A stretch of DNA of 64,000 nt. Origin: Cupriavidus plantarum (GTDB lineage: Bacteria; Pseudomonadota; Gammaproteobacteria; Burkholderiales; Burkholderiaceae). The stretch covers positions 1,612,001 through 1,676,000 of the forward strand of contig NZ_CAJPUX010000001.1 of NCBI RefSeq assembly GCF_905397285.1. The letters are read 5' to 3'. Position numbers and translations under genes: made by a program. Below are positions 57,748-64,000 of this stretch, piece after piece; the stretch's first letter is position 1, and each line of letters opens with the position of its first letter. Under the pieces are notes generated by a model, which had not been told where the DNA came from, did no database searches, and saw nothing but the letters and a program-made list of their open reading frames with translations.

Positions 57748-58239
57748 TCAACGATCGACGATTCCCACAAGATTGCCACGGACGCGCTGGAGCATGGCCA
57801 TCAGCTGGTCGGCTTCCTGCGGCGTGAAGCCCTGCAGCGCCTCGGCCGCGATCGCGTCGCCGACGCGCCTGGCGCGGTCGAGGGCTTGCGCGGCCTTGTC
57901 CGTCATGCGCACCATGCGCTCGCGACGGTCGTCCGGGTTGGGCCGCCTAGCGATCCAGCCGCCGTCTTCCATGCGGTCCAGCAGCCTGCCCGCGGAGATG
58001 GGCGCCACCTCCATCAGGTCCGCCAACCGTACCTGATTGATTTCCCCGTAGTGCGAAAGGTAGGCCAGCGCGCGGCACTGGGCGCGCGTCAGGTCGAGCG
58101 ACGCGCGCGCGAGGTCGTCGAACCGCTTGCCGGTCAACCGCCCGACATCGGCCACGAGGAAGCCAAAGCGCTTTTCGAGGTTCGTCTCCATGCCGGCGAT
58201 TATAGGGGCCATGGTACGGGTCGGGCCCGTGGCCGACAT
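57748..58239 (-). CDS. MarR-family transcriptional regulator
   Basis: 163 residues from ATG 58239, which has GGAAAG. The winged helix (LTRAQCRALAYLSHYGEINQVRLADLMEVAPISAGRLLDRMEDGGWIARRPNPDDRRERMVRMT) is full and canonical, with the Asp-Arg-Arg wing. Family similarity begins at the Met encoded at 58191, which directly follows a perfect TATAAT on this strand, so a leaderless 147-residue form is possible. The targets are unknown; no divergent efflux gene is present. Confidence 0.88.
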   Translation of the reverse strand: MSATGPTRTMAPIIAGMETNLEKRFGFLVADVGRLTGKRFDDLARASLDLTRAQCRALAYLSHYGEINQVRLADLMEVAPISAGRLLDRMEDGGWIARRPNPDDRRERMVRMTDKAAQALDRARRVGDAIAAEALQGFTPQEADQLMAMLQRVRGNLVGIVDR

Positions 58240-58330
58240 CGTCGTGTCTTTCCGAAATCGCCATGGCGAAATCGACAAGCCGGGGGCAGACTGATTTAAG
58301 CTAGGGGTGTCTTTTCAAAACGGATGCGCC

Positions 58331-58573
58331 ATGCCCACATACGACTACTGCTGCCCCGACTGCGGCGACTTCGCCCGCATGCGCCGCATCTCGGAACGCG
58401 ACACGCTGTGCGAGTGCCCAATCTGCGGCACGGCGTCCCCCCGCGCCATCGTGGCGGCACCTTCGCTGGGAGGAACATCGGCCGGCTCGCTCGATGGTGG
58501 CGGCGCGCATATGCATAGCGCGACGTGCGGATGCGGGTCGTCGGGGCTGAAGCTGGCGGGGCGGCCTTCCTGA
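58331..58573 (+). CDS. FmdB-type zinc-ribbon protein
   Basis: 80 residues from ATG 58331 (MPTYDYCCPDCGDF). The zinc ribbon is CPDC near residue 8 and CECPICG near 36, with MRRISERDT between, as in the FmdB regulatory-protein family. A further Cys/His-rich tail (HMHSATCGCGSSG) occurs at the end, another usual feature. The family was named for a formamidase operon, but most members have no proven role. Here it sits between MarR and a two-component system that is next to urea transport genes. Confidence 0.87.
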   Translation: MPTYDYCCPDCGDFARMRRISERDTLCECPICGTASPRAIVAAPSLGGTSAGSLDGGGAHMHSATCGCGSSGLKLAGRPS

Positions 58574-58582
58574 GCGGTCGGC

Positions 58583-58606
58583 CCTTAACTCGCCCCTTAA
58601 CTCGCC
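58583..58606. repeat. perfect 12-bp tandem duplication over the response-regulator stop codon
   Basis: CCTTAACTCGCC occurs at 58583-58594 and 58595-58606. The copy at 58595-58606 contains the TAA stop (minus strand, 58599-58597) of the response-regulator gene; the other copy supplies a second TAA in the same frame 12 bases downstream. Confidence 0.9.
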
Positions 58607-59457
58607 ATCAAACACCGCTGCGCCGCGGCCACCGCCGCGGTTCTCGTCTCCACGCCGAGCTTCTCGTACACGTGCTCCAGGTGCTTGTTCACCGTGCGCG
58701 GGCTCATGCCGAGGATTTCCGCCACGTCGCGGTTGGTTTTGCCGCGGGCGACCCATAGCATCACCTCCGCCTCCCGGGGCGTCAGGGAAGAGGCTTCGGT
58801 GGCACGGGTGGGCAGATCCGCGCGGGCGAGCTCCACGACGACGACGTCGGCGGTGTCCGCCGTCAGTGGGCGCAGGCGTAGCCCGTGCCATGGCGCGCCC
58901 GTGTCCGCCAGCGCCGTGGACAGGCCCGCCGGGAGCGGGTCGTTGGCCTTGCACGGCGGCCAGCCTACGGCCTCCAGCAATGCCACCGCGCTGCCGTTGA
59001 TCCATGCGATACGGCCGCCGGCCGCGGCCAGCATGGGGACCGTGCTGCCGAATATCGCTTCTCGCGCGCTGCGGGCCAGGCGCGCCTTGCTGGCGTGGGA
59101 GCGGACTCTGGCGACGACCTCGGCGATTTCCACCGGCTTGGTGACGTAGTCGCACGCGCCGACCTCGAAGCCCCTCACGATATGGCCGGTGTCGCCGAGG
59201 CCCGTCATGAAGATCACCGCCAGGTCGCCATGCCGGTCCATGATGCGCTCGCATGTGGCAAAGCCGTCCATGCCGGGCATGTCAACGTCGAGCAGCACCG
59301 CGTCCGGCGCGAAATGCATCAGCGCATCGAGCGCGGCGTTGCCATCGGCCGCGGCATGCACGAGCATCGCCTCGCTGCCGAGCGCGCGGGTCAGGAAGCC
59401 GCGGGCATCCGGGTTGTCGTCCACCACCAGTACACGGGTTTCAGGATCGGGTCGCAT
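58597..59457 (-). CDS. LuxR/NarL-type response regulator, partner of the permease-kinase
   Basis: 286 residues. Receiver domain 8-122 with phospho-acceptor Asp57 in LLDVDMPG, acidic pair Asp13-Asp14, and Lys at the switch end (YVTKPVE). A PAS-like middle (about 130-215: GGRIAWINGSAVALLEAVGW) is unusual for NarL-type regulators. The C-terminus has a LuxR-type helix-turn-helix (LTPREAEVMLWVARGKTNRDVAEILGMSPRTVNKHLEHVYEKLGV). The start overlaps the kinase stop by 17 bases, so the pair is co-expressed. Urea/nitrogen genes such as urtA are the likely targets, by position. Confidence 0.93.
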   Translation of the reverse strand: MRPDPETRVLVVDDNPDARGFLTRALGSEAMLVHAAADGNAALDALMHFAPDAVLLDVDMPGMDGFATCERIMDRHGDLAVIFMTGLGDTGHIVRGFEVGACDYVTKPVEIAEVVARVRSHASKARLARSAREAIFGSTVPMLAAAGGRIAWINGSAVALLEAVGWPPCKANDPLPAGLSTALADTGAPWHGLRLRPLTADTADVVVVELARADLPTRATEASSLTPREAEVMLWVARGKTNRDVAEILGMSPRTVNKHLEHVYEKLGVETRTAAVAAAQRCLMAS

Positions 59458-62400
59458 GAAGAGCCTCGCCTAGGGAAACGTTGAGAGCATGGCCATCGGT
59501 CCGCGCCAGCGTGAGCATCCGCGACGCCCACGCCGCGAGCGCGCCGCCGTTCTCGGCCATTTCGGTCAATTGCGCCTCGACCGCGCGCAGGCGGCCGGTG
59601 GCGCCCATTTGCAGGAGTTCGCGCAGGAGTTCGGCGTCGGGATATGACGTGGCGCCCGCCGTGAGGCGGATGTCGCTGGGTGACGCCGTGCCGTGGCCCC
59701 GCCCGGCCTTGCGCGCGACGGCTGCCGGTTTTGCCGCCGATGACGCCGGCGCGGCCGTCGTCAGGGCGCGGCGGACCGTGTCGAGCAGTTCCGTCTCGCG
59801 CACGGGCTTGCTCACGAAGCCGAAGTAACCATGCGTGGCGCGCGCCTCCTCGGTATTCTCGTGCGCGTTGGCGGAGACGATCACCACGCGCGGTGCGTCG
59901 GGCAGCGCGCGCAGATGCCTGCACAGGTCCCAGCCCGACGCATCGGGAAGGTTCAGATCCAGCAGCACGAGATGCGGCCGCACGCGGCGCACCGCTGGCA
60001 ATACCTCGGCCCCGACACCCACCTCGTGCACGGTCAATCCCAACGGCCCGAGGAAGCCCCGCAATACCGCCCGATGCGCGGCGCGATCATCGACCACCAG
60101 CACGCGCGCATCGTCGGGCAACGGCACGCGTTGCACCGCGGAAGGCTTCGGCGCGGAAGCGGAAACCGTCGGCAGATAGAGCCGCACGGAGAACTCGCTG
60201 CCCTCTCCCGGCGCGCTCCGCACGCGAATCTCCCCGCCCATCAGGTCGGCCAGCAACCGCACGATGGCCAGTCCAAGACCGATGCCTTCGCGATCGTCAT
60301 GCGGCGTGCCTCGCTCGAATGGGTCGAAGATACGCGCCTGATCCTCGGCCGAGATGCCCGGACCCGTGTCTTCCACCGAGATCGTCGCCAGCTCGCGCTG
60401 ATGCCGCACGCTCAGCGTGACAGCCCCCTGCTCGGTGAACTTGATGGCATTGCTGACAAGATTGATGACGATCTGCCGCAGCCGCTTGGAATCCCCATGC
60501 ACATGCGACGGCAGCGTGCCGCTCACGCGATAGTGGAAAGCCAGCCCCCGTGCCGCGGCAAGCGGACGGAACATGCGCACGAGATCGTCGAACAGCCCTT
60601 CGAGCCCGACGGCCTCCTGTTCCAGCCGCAGCTTCCCCGCCTCGATGCGCGACAACTCCAGCAACCCGTCGACGAGGCTGGACAAATGCTCCCCAGCGCG
60701 GCCGATCGTGCGGACATCCTCGCGGCACACCGGTGGCAACGTCGGCGCCCGCAGCAACAGCTGCGAATACCCAAGAATCGAATTGAGCCCCGCGCGCATC
60801 TCGTGACTCATGCCCGTGATGAAGCGGCTCTTCGCCTGGTTCGCCTTTTCGGCAACCTCCTTCGCGCTCTGCAGCAACGCATCGGTCTGCCGGTGCGCGT
60901 CGATTTCCTTCTGCAGCAGCATGTTCTGACGCTCGGATTCCTCCTGCGCCACCGAACGACTCTCGTTGGCCAGCACAAGCCACCATGCCGCCACCGCGGA
61001 GAACAGCATCAGCCCGGCGCCGATCTTGAGGAACAGCCCGCCGCGCGGCAATGCGGCCACGAGCGGGCTCGACAGTTGCTCCTGCGTATAGAGCAGCCAC
61101 AACAGCGTGCCGAACGCGAACACCATCCCCAGCAGTACCAGACAGAACTGCCCGAGCCGCCGTGCCATGACGGGCGGCGTGCCGGCAGGCAGCACGCGTG
61201 TGAGCGCCGTGGCGATCTGCTCGGGCGCGCTGGCCCCGGGCTTGCAGCGATCGCCGCAACGCGCGTCGAGCGTGCAACACAGCGAGCAGATCGGGCCGCG
61301 ATACGCGGGGCATGCGGCCACATCCTCGCGTTCGAAAGGATTGCGGCAGATGGCGCAGCGGATTACCGCATGGCGCGCGCCGAAGTCCACCGGCGTGCGC
61401 GCGATGAAGTAGCGGCTTTGCGTGGCCCATGCGATCAGCGGCGGCAACCCGATCGCCAGCACGAGCCCCACCGCGACCGAGGCGGGCCGCAGCGTATCGC
61501 CGAACGCGCCGAGATGCACGAGCATCGACAGCGCGGAGGCGATCATCATCGCGCCGAACCCCGAGGGATTGATGTCGAACAGGTATGCGCGCCGGAACTC
61601 GATGTCTCGCGGTGACAGGCCCAGTGGCTTGCTGAGGACGAGGTCGCCGCAGATCGCGCCGACCCATGCGACCGCGAGGTGCGCATAGAGCGCGAGCACC
61701 TGCTCGAGCGCCTCGAAGACGCCCATCGCCATGAGCATGACCGCGATCAGCACGTTGAACGCGAGCCAGACGACGCGGCCGGGGTGGCTGTGGGTGAGTC
61801 TGGCGAACACGTTCGACCAGGCGAGCGAGCCGGCGTACGCATTGGTAATGTTGATCTTGGTCTGCGAGACCAGCACGAAGACACCCGTCAGCACGACGGC
61901 GAGCCATACGGGAGAGTTGGAGCCTAATGCGCGGGTGAAGCCCACGAGGTACATCTGCGTGGGTTCGAGCGCGTGCGCCAGCGGGAGTTCGGCCTGCAGC
62001 ACGACGAATGCGAGGAACGCCCCGCCGGCCATCTTTGCCGCGCCCAGGAGGATCCATCCGGGGCCGGCCATGATCAGCGCGCTCCACCAGCGGATGCGAT
62101 TGCGCCTGGTCAGCGGCGGCATGAACCGCAGGAAGTCGACCTGCTCGCCGATCTGCGCGATGAGCGCCGCCGCCACGGTGGCCGCCGCGCCGAACGCGTG
62201 CCACGAGAAGCCGTCGCCGTCGGCGAGCCGGCCGTTCAGCGAGAGGAAGTCGCTATAGAGATGCGGCTCGCGCCAGAGAATCAGGGCGTACGGCAACACC
62301 AGCAGCACCAGCCAGAGCGGTTGCGTCCAGACCTGGATGCGCGACAACAGGGTCACGCCATGCATCACGAGCGGAATGACCACGATGGCTGACAGCAGGT

Positions 62401-62869
62401 AGCCGATGGGTCTTGGCATCCCGAACAGCAGCTCGAAGGCCTGCGCCATGATCGCGGCTTCCAGCGCGAAGAAGATAAACGTGAAGCTGGCGTAGATCAG
62501 CGAGGTGATGGTCGAGCCGAGGTAGCCGAAGCCCGCGCCTCTGGCCAGCAGGTCCATGTCGAGGCCATGGCGGGCGGCGTAATACGAGATCGGCAGGCCC
62601 GTCAGGAAGATGACGAGGCTGACGACGCCGATGGCCCACATGGCATTGGTGAAGCCATAACTGAGGGTGATCGCCGCGCCGATGGCTTCCAGCGCGAGGA
62701 ATGCGACTGCACCAAAAGCGGTATTCGAGACCCGGAACGCGCTCCATTTGCGGAACGACCTTGGTGCAAACCGCAGCGCATAGTCCTCCAGCGTTTCGTC
62801 GGCCACCCACCGGTTGTAGTCGCGGCGGATCTTGCTGATGCGCTGGACGGGCTGGGTGGCGCTCGACAT
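59441..62869 (-). CDS. hybrid sensor kinase with NCS1-permease sensor domain, Cys-rich module and receiver
   Basis: 1142 residues from ATG 62869. Residues about 40-480 are a 12-helix nucleobase:cation symporter (NCS1) type permease. Residues about 500-545 form a Cys-rich module (CAICRNPF, then CSLCCTLDARCGDRC), probably a zinc site. Two more helices (about 565-585, 600-620), a coiled coil, a HisKA domain with His689 in SHEMRAGLNS, an HATPase domain and a receiver with Asp971 (LLDLNLPD) follow. The C-terminal 100 residues are helical and unassigned. It should sense a transported or bound purine/urea-type compound and pass phosphate to its receiver and the adjacent regulator. The frame stays open upstream, antisense to urtA, which is not coding. 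Confidence 0.92.
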   Translation of the reverse strand: MSSATQPVQRISKIRRDYNRWVADETLEDYALRFAPRSFRKWSAFRVSNTAFGAVAFLALEAIGAAITLSYGFTNAMWAIGVVSLVIFLTGLPISYYAARHGLDMDLLARGAGFGYLGSTITSLIYASFTFIFFALEAAIMAQAFELLFGMPRPIGYLLSAIVVIPLVMHGVTLLSRIQVWTQPLWLVLLVLPYALILWREPHLYSDFLSLNGRLADGDGFSWHAFGAAATVAAALIAQIGEQVDFLRFMPPLTRRNRIRWWSALIMAGPGWILLGAAKMAGGAFLAFVVLQAELPLAHALEPTQMYLVGFTRALGSNSPVWLAVVLTGVFVLVSQTKINITNAYAGSLAWSNVFARLTHSHPGRVVWLAFNVLIAVMLMAMGVFEALEQVLALYAHLAVAWVGAICGDLVLSKPLGLSPRDIEFRRAYLFDINPSGFGAMMIASALSMLVHLGAFGDTLRPASVAVGLVLAIGLPPLIAWATQSRYFIARTPVDFGARHAVIRCAICRNPFEREDVAACPAYRGPICSLCCTLDARCGDRCKPGASAPEQIATALTRVLPAGTPPVMARRLGQFCLVLLGMVFAFGTLLWLLYTQEQLSSPLVAALPRGGLFLKIGAGLMLFSAVAAWWLVLANESRSVAQEESERQNMLLQKEIDAHRQTDALLQSAKEVAEKANQAKSRFITGMSHEMRAGLNSILGYSQLLLRAPTLPPVCREDVRTIGRAGEHLSSLVDGLLELSRIEAGKLRLEQEAVGLEGLFDDLVRMFRPLAAARGLAFHYRVSGTLPSHVHGDSKRLRQIVINLVSNAIKFTEQGAVTLSVRHQRELATISVEDTGPGISAEDQARIFDPFERGTPHDDREGIGLGLAIVRLLADLMGGEIRVRSAPGEGSEFSVRLYLPTVSASAPKPSAVQRVPLPDDARVLVVDDRAAHRAVLRGFLGPLGLTVHEVGVGAEVLPAVRRVRPHLVLLDLNLPDASGWDLCRHLRALPDAPRVVIVSANAHENTEEARATHGYFGFVSKPVRETELLDTVRRALTTAAPASSAAKPAAVARKAGRGHGTASPSDIRLTAGATSYPDAELLRELLQMGATGRLRAVEAQLTEMAENGGALAAWASRMLTLARTDGHALNVSLGEALHATRS

Positions 62870-62952
62870 GGGCGGGCTGGGCGGGAAAGTGGACCGGCTC
62901 AGGAATGCAAGTTGTGTGCCCTCTCCCCGCCCGCCGGCACGCTCCCCCTCCG

Positions 62953-62968
62953 TACGTTGAATGACGTA
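62953..62968. promoter_or_regulatory. TACGT-N6-ACGTA dyad between the kinase and urtA
   Basis: TACGT (62953-62957) and ACGTA (62964-62968) form an inverted repeat with a 6-base spacer, in the 195-base divergent region, about 97 bases before the urtA start. Dyads of TACG-type half-sites are known for several NarL/LuxR-type response regulators, so this is a plausible site for the regulator encoded at 58597-59457. No other copy was seen in the intergenic region. Confidence 0.5.
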
Positions 62969-63064
62969 TAGGCATGCGTATCCGCCGCGCCGCATGATCC
63001 GCCCCATCACACCGCAGTACCTGACACCGCCCATCCAACACCTCGCTGCCAAGGAGCGTCGATC

Positions 63065-64000
63065 ATGCGTGACAAAAAATATTCCGGGTCCCCTTCCCTC
63101 GCCGATGGCGATGGGGTTTCGCTGCAGCGGCGGCGACTGATGCAAGGTGTCGCGTCGTTGCCCATCGCGGGTATGGCGGGCGTGGCGGGCCTCGCTCACG
63201 GTGCCAACATCCCCACCGCCACGGCCAACACGACCAAGCTGGCGGTCACCGATACCGAAGTCACCGTGGGTCAGCTGCACTCGGCCACCGGCACGATGGC
63301 CATCTCGGAAACCGGTTCCATCCAGGCCGAACAACTCGCCATCGATCAGATCAACGCCGCCGGCGGCGTGCTGGGCCGCAAGATCAAGGTGATCAAGGAA
63401 GACGGCGCCTCCGACTGGCCGACCTTCGCCGAGAAGTCGAAGAAGCTGCTGGTGAACGACCGCGTCGCCGCCGTGTTCGGTTGCTGGACCTCCGCCTCGC
63501 GCAAGGCCGTGCTGCCGGTGTTCGAGAAGGAAAACGGCCTGCTCTACTACCCGACCTTCTATGAAGGCCTCGAGCAGTCGAAGAACGTCATCTACACGGG
63601 TCAGGAAGCCACGCAGCAGATCATCTGGGGCCTGGACTGGGCGGCGAAACAGAAGAACGCCAAGAGCTTCTTCCTCATCGGCTCGGACTACATCTGGCCG
63701 CGCACGTCGAACAAGATCGCGCGCAAGCACATCGAGAATTTCCAGAAGAACAAGGTGGTCGGCGAGGAATACTACCCGCTCGGCCATACCAACTTCAACT
63801 CGCTGATCAACAAGATCAAGGTGGCCAAGCCGGACTGCATCTACGCGATCGTCGTGGGCGGCTCAAACGTGGCGTTCTACAAGCAGCTGAAGGCGGCCGG
63901 CATCACGGCGGACAAGCAGTTCCTGCTGACGATCTCCGTGACCGAAGACGAAGTGCTCGGCATCGGCGGCGAAAACATCGCGGGCTTCTACGCGGCGATG
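63065..64000 (+). CDS. urtA: urea ABC transporter substrate-binding protein UrtA, 3' end outside window
   Basis: 312 residues are present and the frame is open to the last base. ATG 63065 has AAGGAG. The N-terminus has a twin-arginine-type motif (RRRLMQG) and a signal to about residue 47. EVTVGQLHSATGTMAISETG, EDGASDWPTFAEKSKKLL, VFGCWTSASRKAVLPVFEK and LLYYPTFYEGLEQSKNVIYT are diagnostic of UrtA against other branched-chain amino-acid-type receptors. It binds urea (or short amides) in the periplasm for the UrtBCDE transporter, presumably encoded downstream. It is divergent from the permease-kinase system. Confidence 0.96.
   Translation, partial: MRDKKYSGSPSLADGDGVSLQRRRLMQGVASLPIAGMAGVAGLAHGANIPTATANTTKLAVTDTEVTVGQLHSATGTMAISETGSIQAEQLAIDQINAAGGVLGRKIKVIKEDGASDWPTFAEKSKKLLVNDRVAAVFGCWTSASRKAVLPVFEKENGLLYYPTFYEGLEQSKNVIYTGQEATQQIIWGLDWAAKQKNAKSFFLIGSDYIWPRTSNKIARKHIENFQKNKVVGEEYYPLGHTNFNSLINKIKVAKPDCIYAIVVGGSNVAFYKQLKAAGITADKQFLLTISVTEDEVLGIGGENIAGFYAAM

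Noticed and set aside
62870..63787. Continuous open frame extending the sensor kinase upstream by about 300 residues, antisense to urtA
   Set aside because: The residues are low-quality and Arg-rich, and the region codes for the conserved UrtA on the other strand. NCS1 similarity starts just after ATG 62869.

Overview
The window is chromosomal DNA from a high-GC beta-proteobacterium of the Burkholderiaceae, most likely Cupriavidus or a close relative. I infer this from the family content: four Bug-type periplasmic receptors, a methylcitrate cluster of the AcnD/PrpF type, a QueE with the C-X14-C-X2-C cysteine pattern, Burkholderiales-type hypothetical families and dense short intergenic regions. 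I see no rRNA, tRNA, CRISPR array, insertion sequence or prophage. The first and last genes are cut by the window edges.

Layout. 1-2.8 kb: a truncated PHP-type lipoprotein, small envelope and unknown proteins, a HAD phosphatase. 2.9-9.0 kb: an HpcH/HpaI aldolase plus Bug receptor with a divergent LysR regulator, an S9 peptidase and a second Bug receptor. 9.0-13.9 kb: a leftward iron-acquisition operon (DUF3649, PepSY membrane protein, DUF3325, TonB-dependent receptor) behind a good Fur box. 14.0-19.7 kb: a third Bug receptor, a small Cys protein, DNA polymerase II and a NUDIX/metallo-beta-lactamase fusion. 19.7-24.1 kb: a 2-hydroxyacid dehydrogenase, an MmgE/PrpD protein and a Bug receptor under a divergent LysR regulator. 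24.1-26.6 kb: purT and an HD-GYP phosphodiesterase.

26.7-30.9 kb: a five-gene cbb3-like oxidase operon (CcoN with a CcoS-like N-terminal extension, CcoO, cytochrome c, Sco, membrane protein). 31.2-34.1 kb: a MocR regulator and a membrane-anchored J-domain protein. 34.1-42.4 kb: the propionate/2-methylcitrate cluster, with prpR divergent from prpB-prpC-acnD-prpF; two PrpR-like operators and a textbook sigma-54 promoter lie between them. 42.7-51.3 kb: L-asparaginase, DUF1289, an amidotransferase, a penicillin-acylase family protein, an aldehyde dehydrogenase and two unknown proteins. 51.3-58.6 kb: a YbiT-like ABC-F protein, the queE-queD-tadA-LD-carboxypeptidase operon, the yafC-like/dkgB pair, MarR and FmdB proteins. 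58.6-64.0 kb: an unusual two-component system whose kinase carries an NCS1-type permease domain and a Cys-rich module, divergent from urtA, the urea ABC transporter receptor.

The points most worth a second look are the permease-kinase next to urtA with a dyad that could be its regulator's site, the CcoS-CcoN fusion with a Glu-to-Gln change near the active site, the complete sequence-level promoter architecture of the prp cluster, and a recurring pattern of 11-14 bp tandem duplications that straddle start or stop codons.
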